From: Macrocystis pyrifera
Taxonomy: Eukaryota; Sar; Phaeophyceae; Laminariales; Laminariaceae
Direction: 5' to 3'
Assembly (NCBI GenBank): GCA_031763025.1
Contig: JASSKH010000009.1
Span: 620,001 to 684,000 of the forward strand
Length of the DNA: 64,000 nt
Position numbers and translations under genes: made by a program. Within the stretch, counting starts at the first letter, position 1, and the number at the start of each line of letters is the position of its first letter. The notes under the pieces were generated by a model. It was not told the DNA's origin and did no database searches. It worked only from the letters and a program-made list of their open reading frames with translations. This document shows, piece by piece, positions 24,300 through 35,378 of this stretch.

Positions 24300-26115
24300 C
24301 CAGTGCTCAATAAATACCTATTAATAGACACTCAGTCAATGAGATGGATTGTGTGTATAGACTATCAGGCTTACCTTATAATGTTTCTCCATTTTTTTTC
24401 TCGTTGGGTGACTTACTAATAGCACTAATGTTAATAGTAGTTAAGAGTGCCTCGAATGAGGAGCCTCATCCTTTTAGGAGCTGACTCGTATCGTACCACG
24501 GGCCGTTCACAAAAACTCTTCAAGGTCTTTATTAGGAGGGGTTAGACAGGCTCCAAACGAAAGTAGTGGAACAGTGGGGCGACGGGGCGTAGGGGGAGGA
24601 CAGCGCGCGGGACTCGTTGTGCGTACGGGAGAGGGGCGCTTGCCGAAGAGGGAGATGCTCCGGAAGCTACTGTAGTCCTGGGCAAGGGCTATGTACGTAC
24701 AGCGGAGGAGGACAGGAGAAGAAGTGGAAGGGGTCCGGCCTAATGAGTAGCCTACATTTGTTCGGCATCAAGTTCGAAGTAAGGCGCGCTAGCCGCACAG
24801 AAGGCCGGCAGATTGGTGCAGACAAGAAGAAGAACGGAGCGAGCGGAGGTCTTGATGTCGAGATGGCATGACACGGAAAGAGGTGCGGCAGAAATGCGAC
24901 ATGTGAAGGTTGCAACCACGGCACGGGCTGTCGAGACCAACGCGCGCCGGGGGAGGCGGGGGGCGGGTCGCTGTGTCTGCCGGTGTCATGGTAGCTACCA
25001 TCCAAGCCGATGAAGTTTAGTTCTGGCCATCATAATCGTGATGAGTACTTCGGCCGGCTATACTCAGTAGCTACAGGGCCGCTAGAGTTTGGGTTAGGGT
25101 TAGGATACGGTTCCCCATTTCGTGCTCACGCCTACGCTCACTTACATTTTCGGCGTCGCTCTTTGTTCGTTACTCTTTTCTCGCTGCTGAGCTCTGATGA
25201 ACACGACGCGGCTCTCTTTACCTTGTTCTCTGCCATATTTTCCCCTTGTTCGCCGCGGCTCTCTTTGCCTTCTTTTCTGCCATATCTTCCCCTTGATACT
25301 CGTATTTCATCGGCAATTCAAAATTTTGCAGTGCATACTCAGTCCAAACTCAGGTGCGTGCTCATACTCTTATCTCTTTCAGGGGGCTCGTAACGCGAAA
25401 TGTTTGTTTTCATTCGCATTTTCGTACAGCATTTGTTTCCTCTTTGTCTCCTTGTTGACTAGCTGTTCTACTTGCCGCAGGGCCCAGCCGTACGAGTACA
25501 CGCCATACTTTTATCATGGAGAATGACAGACAATTAATTGTCTTCGACGGTCGTTTGTGACCTGTTGTACTCGTGTACGAGTACGCACACGTTCATTATC
25601 ACGTTCCACATAAAATGCACCTGTTGTATTTTACATAGAATACACCTGGTGCAATTTACATAGAATGCACCTGGTGCATTTTATTGTATGAGCGATAAAT
25701 TCCTTACGTTTGCTTTTTCCTCACAGTATTCTAGTGTACACCTGTTACGTTCCGGCATGTACAAGTATATACTACAAGAAATAATGTTTGAGCCTCGGCC
25801 TTGCCTCGTACATAGAAATATTCGGTAGGACCGCGGCTCTTTTTATTTCGTTGCTTCCTTTCCTGTGCTTCAGCCTCTGTGTTGTAGGTCATGGATTAAA
25901 TTTATAGTATATAGCCATACGCTATGAGCTAAGAGCATAGACTACTACAATAGTACGAAAACGTTTGGGTCGGCTCAATACTACACAGTAGTTTATGTGG
26001 TTACCTCCGAACGGTTGATCCTGGAACGAAAAATGCACTACCAGTATTTAATACACGTTTTAGGATGGCAAACGAACTAAAAATGACAGAAAAAACGTAC
26101 ATAAACACCGGCGTT
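24300..26115. other. Intergenic, no gene recognised
   Basis: 24540-25010 is GC-rich with overlapping open frames on both strands but no recognisable domain. 25085-25102 contains GGGTTAGGGTTAGGA, a very short telomere-like tract. 25610-25700 has three near-repeats of the word AGAATGCACCTGGTGCA. Confidence 0.3.
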
Positions 26116-26116
26116 G

Positions 26117-26305
26117 GGGGGGGGGGGGGGGGGGTGTACGGGGGAGGGGTATTCATGTTATGCATACCCGTAGTCGTATGACCATACACTTTCGTAACCC
26201 TACAATGCCGGGACGGAGCACATCAGATTTTTACCGACCAGGCAGACATTGCTTGCACCAAGCACGAAGCGCCGTGAGGTGTTGGGCGAGTCGCATGAAG
26301 GGTGA
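26117..26305 (-). repeat. RepA copy, minus strand
   Basis: Inverted RepA 3' part: a G tract, then the reverse complement of the GTACACC end, CATACCCGTAGTCGTATGA, CCGGGACGGAGCACATC and CACCAAGCACGAAGCG. It is truncated near 26305. Confidence 0.75.
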
Positions 26306-26440
26306 GCTGGGGAAGGAAGGGCAAGGGGAGGGGAGGGGGGGGAGTTGCGGGCCACAAAGTGCACCGGATGACACATTGAAAGGGTCGAAACGGCGGTTCA
26401 GCAAAATAATCAGTGCTGTGGAACCTGCCTGACCGTGCCC

Positions 26441-27531
26441 AACCCCCCGCCCCCCCCCCCCCCCCCCTATACATAGGTTGGGTTGGCGTCGGTTGGCAAC
26501 GACATTGTACAACATGCCGCTCACTATGTGAACTAGACAACTAGGGCACCGTTTTTTTGTTTTTTGGCGGTCGGTCACAGCTGGCGATCGAGTTATAGAT
26601 CATTTGTGCGGGGTGGAGAACCTTGACTCCGCACAAGAGGAATGGTCTTGTCACGTAGTGTTTATGGTAAGGCACTCACGAGGCAGTTACGTAGTACCCT
26701 CATTGCTGTCTCTGGAAGTGGCCACACGGGAAAATTTATGAACTCATTGAAGCTGTCGTCCATATGCAAGTCCGCCTCACCAGCGATTCTTAGTAGGGTG
26801 CAGCTCACTCTTCATGCGACTCGCCCAGCACCTCACGGCGCTTCGCGCTTGGTGCAAGCAATATCTGCCTGGTCGGTGAAAACCCGACGTGCTCCGTCCC
26901 GGCATTGTACGGACGCGAGAGTCTATGGTCATACGACTACGGCCATGCATGTTATCAAGTACACCCCCCCTCCCCCTCCCTATATATATACCTGGTTATA
27001 TAGGTTAGGTTGGCGTCGGTTGGCGACGACGCTGTAAAACACGCCTCTCACTACGTGCGCTAGACAGCTAGGGTACCGATTTTTTTTTCTCCGGCAGTCA
27101 CCACGGCTGGCGGTCGAGTTACATCATATATTTGTGTGGGGAGAACCTTCCCTCCGCACAAGGGGGATGATCGTAGCACGTAGTGTGTGTATGGTAAGGC
27201 ACCCACGAGGCAGTTACATAGTAAATCCATTGCTGTCTCTGGAACTGGCCACATCAGAAAATAAATCAATTCATTGACACTACTGTCATCTACTCACAAG
27301 AATATCCGCCTCACAAGCGGTTCTTAGTAGGATGCAGCTCACCCTTCATGCGACTCGCCCAACACCTCGCGGCGCTTCGCGCTTGGTGGAAGCAATGTCT
27401 GCCTGGTCGGCGAAACCCCGACGTACTCCGTCCCGGCCCGGCATTGTAGGGATGCGAGAGTCTATGGTCATACGACTACGGCCATGCATGATAATGAGTA
27501 CACCCCCACCCCCCCCCGCCGCCCCCGCCAT
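26441..27531 (+). repeat. Two full-length RepA copies, head to tail
   Basis: Copies at about 26441-26970 and 26990-27531 each start near GGTTGGGTTGGCGTCGGTTGG / GGTTAGGTTGGCGTCGG. They run through a T-rich stretch (GATTTTTTTTTCTCCGGC-like), TCCGCACAAG, GCTGTCTCTGGAA, GCTTCGCGCTTGGTG and CGGCATTGTA, and end with GTACACC and C tracts. The second copy begins just past the C tail of the first. The length is about 535 bp. No convincing RNA polymerase III A/B boxes or coding capacity were seen. The element is best described as a SINE-like or other non-autonomous retroposon. Confidence 0.75.
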
Positions 27532-28041
27532 TGGTGTGTATTTGGTATTTGTTATGATCAAGGTCGGAGCCGAAGACGCCACTTGTTATGATCAAGGTCG
27601 GGACACCTTGTATCCCTTGACATGTTTGCCTATGAAGTAGGTACTCGCTGGGACTCACGTGCGTTGTTTGCGTAGATATTTAAGAAGAGCATCTTTACAC
27701 CTTCCGTGCACGTGGAAACTGAGAGCAAATCTCGTGCCTCGCTGGGAAAACCCCTGGTTTCCCATCTAAAATACGCCTTCTAGGTACTACAAATACGATC
27801 CCAATACCTGAACCCGGTAATTACCGGGCTTTTAGCCTCGTTCAATGCAGTACCAGAACACATTTTATAAAATTATGAAATACGTTAGCTGTGAGTTCGA
27901 CTGATTAAGTAGTTGATACTCAACTTTGCACTGCTGCGTAATACGTCTCGTCTATATCCCATTTTTACTGAGTTTTACGAGTGTTACAATAAGCCGAACG
28001 CGCGTATTCTATAGGTAATTCCTTGTTAATACAGGGGACAA

Positions 28042-29190
28042 GTGTCGGAAATAAATTACGGTTACAGCATCGGCGACACGAAGCGGCACGGTGACAGCAT
28101 CGGTCACACGCAGCGGCACGGTTACAGCATCAGCCACACGAAGCCGCGCGTTTTCAGCACCGGCCACACGAAGCGGCACGGTCACAGCATCGGCCACACG
28201 AAGCCGCACGGTCACAGCTCGGCCACACGAAGCGGCACGGTTACAGCATCAGTCATACGAAGCATGACCATTACAGCACCGGCCAGACGAAGCGGCACGG
28301 TGATAGATAGGCCACACGCAGCGGCACGGTCGCGGCATCGACCACACGAAGCGGCACGGTTACAGCATAGGCCACACGAAACGACACGGTCACAGCTCGG
28401 TCACACGAAGCGGCACGGTTACAGTATCGGCCACACGAAGCGGCACGGTTACAGTATCGGCCACGCGAAGCGGCATGGTTACAGTACCGGCCACACGAAG
28501 CGGCACGGTCACAGCATCGGCTACACGAAGCCGCACGGTCACAGCTCGGCCACACGAAGCGGCACGGTTACAGCATCAGTCATACGAAGCATGACCACTA
28601 CAGCACCGGCCAGACGAAGCGGCACGGTGACAGATAGGCCACACGCAGCGGCACGGTCGCAGCATCGACCACATGAAGCGGCACGGTGACAGCATAGGCC
28701 ACACGAAACGACACGGTCACAGCTCGGTCACACGAAGCGGCACGGTGACAGCATCGGCCACACGAAGCGCACGGTGACAGCTCGGCCACACGAAGCGGCA
28801 CGGTCACAACATCGGCCACACGAAGCGGCACGGTGACAGCTCGGCCACACGAAGCGGCACGGTTACAGCATCGGCCACACGAAACGGCACGGTTACAGTA
28901 TCGGCCACGCGAAGCGGCACGGTTACAGCATCGGCCACACGAAGCGGCACGGTTACAGCATCGACCACACGAAGCGCCACGGTCACAGCTCGGCCACACG
29001 AAGAGGCACGGTGACAGCATCGGCCACACGAAGCGGCGCGGTTACAGCTCGGCCACACGAAGCGGAACGCTCACAGCTCGGCCACATGAAGCGGCACGGT
29101 TACAACAATCGGCCACACGAAGCGGCACGGTTACATCATCGGCCACACGAAGCGGCACGGTTACAGCATCGGCCATACGAAGCATGACGG
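28042..29190. repeat. 30-bp minisatellite with 327-bp higher-order unit
   Basis: About 37 copies of a 30-bp unit whose core is CACACGAAGCGGCACGGTTA, with ACAGCATCGGC completing it. Some units are 26-28 bp (the ACAGCTCGGCC variant). A block with an AAGCATGACCATTACAGCAC variant near 28260 recurs near 28590, and the match AAGCCGCACGGTCACAGCTC starts at 28201 and again at 28528, giving a higher-order period of 327 bp. Because 30 is divisible by three, decapeptide frames stay open on both strands (GHTKRHGYSI plus, VTVPLRVADA minus). No ATG starts the plus-strand frame, so coding is doubtful. Confidence 0.9.
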
Positions 29191-30365
29191 TTACTGCATT
29201 ATGGATTATGGCAAGGGGGTGGATCGAAAGTGCACCAAAAGGAATGTATGTGGTCGTACTGCTGTTGCACGTTCTTCCCAGAACACTAAAAACATTAACA
29301 CTACACTCTTCGATTTTTTGGTCGATATACTATAATCAAGACACAAAACGTAAAGTTGAGAGCTTTTCGTACCTGATACTGTCATGCACTCTGTCGGTTC
29401 TGCTGCTCCTGGTGGTGTAGAGATGTAGTGCCTATATGTCCCTTTAAACTGCAGCAGGTGCCTGATACATGTAATCACAGCTCCTTGGCTGCGACCAAAC
29501 TTCTAAGAACGTATTGGTCGACAATATTCGACCCCCTCCAAATGCGCCAGTTATGCTTCGGCAGTTTGTTTTTGTCCGTGCCTGAACGGCAGAGCTTTTC
29601 TCAAAGCAAATGATCACGAGTTGGTTAACCATTTGTCGGATGGGATATGAAATAATACTGGTACAACCAATTTTTATTTTCGAAGAAGAATCGACCACCT
29701 AGAATGCTTTATTTGCCGGTGCTGGCACTGTTGTTGGCTGTTCTTTCTGCTGCCAGATTCCCCCACCCCCAGGCTGCTGGGTCTTTTGACGCGTTCCTTC
29801 CTTTCGCTTTGTGCGTGCTTGGTCTCTTTCTATGCGTCGAGTATCTGATACCTGACCGTAGAGCAGGGCAATCGTTGTCCTGCTGTTCCCTTAGTGTTAC
29901 CATTCACCTGCTAGTATTTCGTGGTTTTGCGTAGTTTTGTGTTGTATTGATCAAACCTGGTACATGATACAGCAGCGCGGAGAGTAGACTTGTCGAGTAT
30001 CTGATACCTGATTCCGGTTACTTTTATAGCGTTCCTTTGTTTTTTATTTCTCGCGTGGTTTGCGTTTTTTGTTTGTCTACGCTTTCTCGTGTTTTGTTTT
30101 CTGGTGAGAACCTACCACGCTGTCCCCAAAGGGTAGGGGTGATGGAGAAACATCAAATACGATCGATATATGAGGTTAATGATTAATGCTCCTGCGCGAA
30201 ATTCAATAGCATGAAGATCGTCACATCATCGCCCCACATGCATTTTTCGTTTTTCTTGTTTTTTTTAGTGTCCATGACCGCGACCACCCCCGGTCAACGC
30301 AGTTCTTTAGCCCCAATTGTGATGGGATTTGAAGCAAAAACGCGTTATTTTTAGGGAGGCACCCC
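29191..30365. other. Intergenic, no gene recognised
   Basis: Short overlapping frames only. 29704-29930 encodes a hydrophobic stretch (LPVLALLLAVLSAARFP) on the plus strand. It could be a signal-peptide-like exon, but no splice context or homology supports it. Confidence 0.25.
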
Positions 30366-30367
30366 CT

Positions 30368-30715
30368 CACTAGCCGGGGGGGGGTGTACTCATTATCATG
30401 CATGGCCGTAGTCGTATGACCATCGACCTTCGCATCCCTACAATGCCGGGACGGAGCACGTCCTGTTTTCGCCGACCAGGCAGACATTGCTTGCACCAAG
30501 CGCGAAGCGCCGTGAGGTGTTGGGCGAGTCGCATGAAGGATGAGCTGCACCCTACCAAGAACCGTTTCAGAACGCGGATATTCTTGTATTTGGATGACAG
30601 CATCAATTAGTTGATTTAATTTCTGGTATGGCCAGTTCCAGAGAGCAATGGGTTTAATACGTAACTGCCTCATGGGTGCGTCACCATATACACACTGCGT
30701 GATACGAACCTGCGG
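30368..30715 (-). repeat. RepA copy, minus strand
   Basis: Minus-strand RepA from its C tail (G tract at 30378-30385) through GCCGTAGTCGTATGACCAT, CCGGGACGGAGCACGTC and GATGAGCTGCACCCTACCAA to CAATGGGTTTAATACG. The 5' third is missing. Confidence 0.75.
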
Positions 30716-31810
30716 GGAAGGGGGCGATTGGTCGAGCCAACGCTCGGCCACCTCGCTCCGCCCGGCGTTACTCTCTTCGTTCGGCCAGTATACGGCTGAA
30801 ATCACACTATACTGATCGATTTTTACGACAGTAGAATCGTTGCCGACCGAGTCAGCTAGCGGCCAGCCTTAATAAACCGCTATGCAGTGTGACGTCTCAA
30901 CAACTCTTCACATCTTATTCGGCTTTAGTATGTCCCGCGGGTACGTAGTCCCGCTGAACACCAGGTCTTCCGAGCGCTACCCGACCTCCCGCGGCACGGC
31001 GATGAATACTGCGAACAGTCCCTTCATTCCGGCATTCCGGGACAGAGTGACTTTCACTAGCTTTGCTCACCGACCGAAAAAATATATATATACAACTACG
31101 TACCATTTCTGGCCGAGAATACACTACTACCCGTTGGGAGTTGGACGTGAGTATCGCGGGCATACTCTACGCGTACCCGTGTGGAGTTGGATTTGAGTAT
31201 CGCGGGCATACACTACGCGTACCCGTTTGGAGCTAGATATGAGCATCACGGGGATATACTACCTGTTTGGAGTTGGACATGAATCTCACGGGAATATACA
31301 ACCCGTTCGGAGTTGGAAGTGCCTGTCAGACGGAAAAACACTACCCGAAAAGAGTGGTGTACCCATGTTCAAGGCACGCCGCGATAAGCCACTGTATTAA
31401 TCGTGGTATTATCTTCAACATGATTTCATCTTTTAGCTACTGAAAAAAGTATCCCACACTAGTTCCAAGTAGCGTTTTTTCTCGTGACAAGCGTATTTAC
31501 CTGGTCGTGTCTCTACTATTAAGGACTTCAACCGGATGATCTCAAAATCGGTGCACCACTGCATGGATTTTGATACAAATGTCAAACGGGTATTATATTC
31601 CAGTTTGATGAACGGTAAGAACACAAATATATATTGCATATTTACTCAGGACTGGCCGTGAAGCGAGGGGAACGAAAGTATCATCATTGAATTTGTCTCT
31701 ATTTCGGCAAAGCCGATAAAGTCGTTATTTTCGATGAACCCGTTCGCTTGAATTCACGAGTGAATTTGGACGGGCGAAGCGAGTCCCAACCACTCTCCCC
31801 CCGAAAACCT
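30716..31810. repeat. Unassigned region with short tandem repeats
   Basis: Between about 31110 and 31350 a roughly 60-bp phrase recurs four to five times with decay (TACCCGTTTGGAGCTAGA, TACCTGTTTGGAGTTGGA, CAACCCGTTCGGAGTTGG, each followed by a GCATCACGGG-like stretch). No gene is supported. Confidence 0.45.
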
Positions 31811-31811
31811 C

Positions 31812-32466
31812 GCTGACGTGCTCCGCCTTTCACTGTAGGAATGCGAGGGTCTATGGACATACGACGACGGCCATGCATGATGATGAGATAATGATATAAA
31901 AAGTACACACCCCCCCCCTCCTGGCCAGTTATGTACCTGGTACATGGTATAGGTTGAGTTGGCGTCGGTTGGCAACGACGCTGCAAAACGCGCTCATCAC
32001 TGCATGAGCTGGACAACTAAGGTACCTTTTTTGCATTTTTTCGGGCGGTCACCATGGACGGCGGTAGACTTAGACTTTGTGCGGGGTGGAGAATCTTGAC
32101 TCCGCACAAGGGGAATGGTAGTGTCACGTAGTGTGAGCCAGATATGTGGTAAGATACCCACGAGGCAGTTGCATAGTATACCTAATGCTGTCTCTGGAAG
32201 TTGCCACACCACAGAACAAATCAATGTATTCGAAGCTGTCATCCACATTCAAGAAAGCCGGCCTCACAAGAGGTTTTTGGTAGGATGCAGCTCACGCTTT
32301 AATTGACTCGCCAAGCATCTCACGGCGCTTCGCGCTTGGTGGAAGCAATGTCTGCCTCGTTGGTGAAACCCCGATGTGCTTCGTCCCGGCGTTGTAAGGG
32401 TGCGAGGGTCTATGGCAATACTTTGCACGACTACGACCATACATGTTATGAGCACACCCCTCCCCT
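31812..32466 (+). repeat. RepA: 3' fragment followed by a full copy
   Basis: 31812-31919 is a RepA 3' fragment ending AAGTACACACC and a C tract. A near-full RepA (31920-32466) follows immediately, with GAGTTGGCGTCGGTTGGCAA, CTCCGCACAAGGGGAATGG and GGCGCTTCGCGCTTGG, ending GAGCACACCCC. Confidence 0.75.
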
Positions 32467-32589
32467 CACGTTAACGTCGAAAAGCAAACCATGTTCAAGT
32501 TGAGCACAAGCTGTAAAGCTGAAAATCACCACACAACACGTCCTACGTCCTAAGCGTACGAAACATATACCTGGTACCTGGTATGGAAA

Positions 32590-32905
32590 GTAGTGGTGGT
32601 GGAGAGCGCATCGAAAGTTTCGATACATCGGACCTTCGAGTTCGACATATCGGATTTTCCAGAGGTCGTATCGACCGCGTTTTGCCCTCCATCCCCTGGC
32701 ATCCCCGTACGTTATATCCGGGTAATCGTACCATACGGAACGACAAGTGTCGATATATCGACTTTATATATCGAAATTGTACAACATCGATTTGGTTTTC
32801 GTTTATCGGTATCGTAACGCGTTCGATATCCGACATCCAGTCGATATCCGACATCCATTCGATATCCGATAATCGATATCCGATATCCATTACTACTGTA
32901 AAACC
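32590..32905. repeat. TCGATA-rich repeat
   Basis: Dense CGATAT/ATCGATA words, including TCGATATCCGACATCC repeated several times at 32820-32890. A related segment (CATCGATTTGGTTTTC/TG, TTTATCG) recurs at 44570-45070, and similar words occur at 1-30. This is probably an old dispersed element. No coding content was recognised. Confidence 0.5.
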
Positions 32906-33090
32906 CAAGGTTGTCCTTATTTTTATGTTGTAACGCTGGCCAACGTGATGTCAGCTATCATCGTCTCTGTGGAATGATAGGGTTTTCGATGTCGTCATGG
33001 CCTCAAGAGCGTCGGCAAAGAAAAGGGTGGCTTTGGAAATGTAGATATCGACGAGATCTTTAGGCTGTTGCATCGCTCGGCCCTTAACCC

Positions 33091-33173
33091 GTTTAGAACT
33101 GCAGTCCCGTTTCGGGGACAAAGCACTCTAATTTCAAGTAGCTTGTCCCCAAAACGGGACTGCAGTCCTAAAC
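33091..33173. repeat. MITE family 2, hairpin copy
   Basis: Inverted repeat: the left arm GTTTAGAACTGCAGTCCCGT, continuing through TTCGGGGACAAAG, pairs with 33142-33173. Related one-armed or decayed versions are at about 3378-3410, 36820-36895, 45405-45490 and 54840-54965. Confidence 0.6.
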
Positions 33174-33276
33174 GGTTTATGGCACTCTCCCCGTTGACAA
33201 TAAATCCAGCATGGAAATTCGTCCGAGGGGAAGGGGTGTGTTATCTTACACCCGTGTGATGAGTGTCATAGTGCTA

Positions 33277-33342
33277 TTACGGGGGACCATAGTAAATAGG
33301 ACCTACGGTATACACAAAAACCTATATATTTACTTATTTTGA
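33277..33342. repeat. MITE family 1, partial copy
   Basis: Left end TTACGGGGGACCATAGTAAA followed by the internal ATATATTTACTTATTTT stretch. The right terminal repeat is missing. Confidence 0.7.
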
Positions 33343-33343
33343 C

Positions 33344-33805
33344 TGTTGTAACATCGCGTCGTACGTTGGTTCGTATATAGTTTGGGGTCAATGAGGCCTC
33401 CTGCTGCTGCGACCAGCCGGAGACTCTCACCCAGGGATACTACTCCCGCGTTGGTTGTCTGGCAATCAACGCGGCACCTCGTCGCAGAGAGTAGATACCC
33501 CGGTAAAATAAACACTAACAAAACTGATGTCGTTGTCGACGGTACACCTCGCTACCAACGATGGGCGGGCGGGATGGTCTGTTTTCTCCTAGCCCCTTTC
33601 TACTTTGTCGTGCTGTTGTAGAGCTGCGATATCGCTCACGGAGTGATACTCAATCACTGTCTCCCCATACAACAATGAGGCTTTCCCGAAAAGGGATCCA
33701 CCCTGCTGGCGTCCCCTTTTTTCTGTTCTAGATTACTGTTGTAACATCATCGCGTCGTACGTTAATTCGTATATAGTTTGGGATTAACGAGGCCTCCTTC
33801 TGCTG
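33344..33805. repeat. Direct repeat pair
   Basis: A 70-bp phrase (TGTTGTAACATCGCGTCGTA, then TTCGTATATAGTTTGGG and GAGGCCTCCT) occurs at 33344-33412 and again at 33733-33810, 390 bp apart. It could be paired short terminal repeats of an unknown element. No gene lies between them. Confidence 0.5.
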
Positions 33806-33810
33806 CGGCA

Positions 33811-34835
33811 TGATATCACACCCATACTTGTTGACACTTCTTCTCTCATCTCGATGTCGTCGCTCGTTTGATGCATATCCTTTTGGCGGCTGCCTGCCTT
33901 CTATTCCTTATTGTCCCCAAACTCGCAGCCTAGTTGAATAGGGGTTCTGCTACCGTTGGTTGTCCCGTGGGAACGTCGTGTACGATTTTCCATATCCCTC
34001 CGATGGTGATACGCGCTGAGGTATTGCGATCGCAGTGTGATGCACCCGGAAAGCGTTTACCTGGTTATCAGCACGCAGTGTTGTAGCGTGTCTCCGTGCG
34101 GTTCTTCCGGAAGTAACATACGCTCATGTCGTGCTTGAGGGGATACTAGCAATAGGTCGTTCGCACGAGTTATATGATGAGGCTGTTGTCGTACACTGCT
34201 ACGGTGCGCGTTAGGTCGCCGGTACGAGGCACGAGCAGATGGTAAGGGTTTTGTCGTATACAGGTACAGAGCTGTAGTGTCGGCCTTCTCGTTAGAAGCC
34301 CGAAATCAGATACTAGGCTAAGATAATGACACCCTTTCAGTGTTATGGGAGAGAGCGAGGAAGGAAGAAAGGGGTGCGAAGGTTGAAGGTTTCTTGTACA
34401 ATTTCCTATAGACGGGGAGCGCCTATAGCCTACTTACTTTCTGAGTTGAAAGGTTAATAATACATACATACGTACATACACACTTGGTATATTTCTCGGT
34501 GATATTTCTTAAAGTCTGTGTTACGAGAGGGCCAACACTGCATCAGTGCTGCACTTCATTTGATTCAACAGAAGGACCAGGGGGGTGTCCCCTCAAGGGC
34601 GCCTCCGGTCACAACTAAACAAACAAAACACTCGTACGTGCTTGCGTCCTTTGAAAAAACATATTTCGTCTTTTTTACAGTAACAACACTATTTCTGGTA
34701 CAATAGCGCCGTATCATGACTCGTTACGCAACACGGCATAGCTCCATTGATATTAATAGCTCCATTGCTGCAGTAATTGTGTGTGTGTGTTTTTTTTGGG
34801 GGGGGCAGGCATGGGATCATCCCCGATTACATATA
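33811..34835. other. Intergenic, no gene recognised
   Basis: I see no coding signal. A (TG)n run (TGTGTGTGTG) followed by G tract lies just before the RepA copy at 34838. Confidence 0.3.
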
Positions 34836-34837
34836 TC

Positions 34838-35378
34838 ATATATGGGTTGGGTTGGCGTCGGTTGGCAACGACACTGTAAAACATGCCGCTCACTACATGA
34901 GCTAGACATCCAGGGTACCTTTTTTTTTTTTTTTTTTTTTCTTCTTTTTGGCGGTCGCCCACAGCTGGTCGTCGAGTTAGATCATTTGTGCGAGGTAAAG
35001 AACATTTACTCTGCACAAGGAAATTGATCGTATCATATAGTGTTCAAGGTAAGGCACCCAAGAGACAGTTACATAGTACTTCCATTGCTGTCTCTGGAAG
35101 TGGGCTACACCGGAAATTAAACTAACTCATTGAAGCTGTCATCCATATGCAAGTCCGCCTCACAAGCGGTTCTTAGTAGGATGCAGCTCACCCTTCATGC
35201 GACTCGCCGGACACCTCACGGCGCTTCGCGCTAGTTGCAAACAATGTCTGCCTGGTCGGTGAAAACCTGACTTGCTCCGTCCCGGCATTGTAGGGATGCG
35301 AGGGTCTATGGTCATACGACTACGGCCATGCATGAGATCGAGTACATCTCTCCTATCGAGTACACCCCCCCCCCCCCG
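34838..35378 (+). repeat. Full-length RepA copy
   Basis: Starts GGTTGGGTTGGCGTCGGTTG, contains a 22-nt T tract and GGATGCAGCTCACCCTTCAT, and ends with the doubled tail ATCGAGTACATCTCTCCTATCGAGTACAC and C(14). It is one of the longest RepA copies here. Confidence 0.8.

Noticed and set aside
24617-25013. GC-rich open frames on both strands as a gene
   Set aside because: Low-complexity composition, equal openness on both strands and no splice or domain evidence.
25085-25102. Interstitial telomere
   Set aside because: Only about two TTAGGG units are present, here and at 41650, which is too few to call.
28271-29058. Cys/Arg-rich repeat protein on the minus strand of the minisatellite
   Set aside because: It is a by-product of a repeat unit divisible by three. 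The frame has no start context and shifts at every 26-28-bp variant unit.
28042-29190. CRISPR array
   Set aside because: Units are contiguous with no unique spacers, and the context is eukaryotic.
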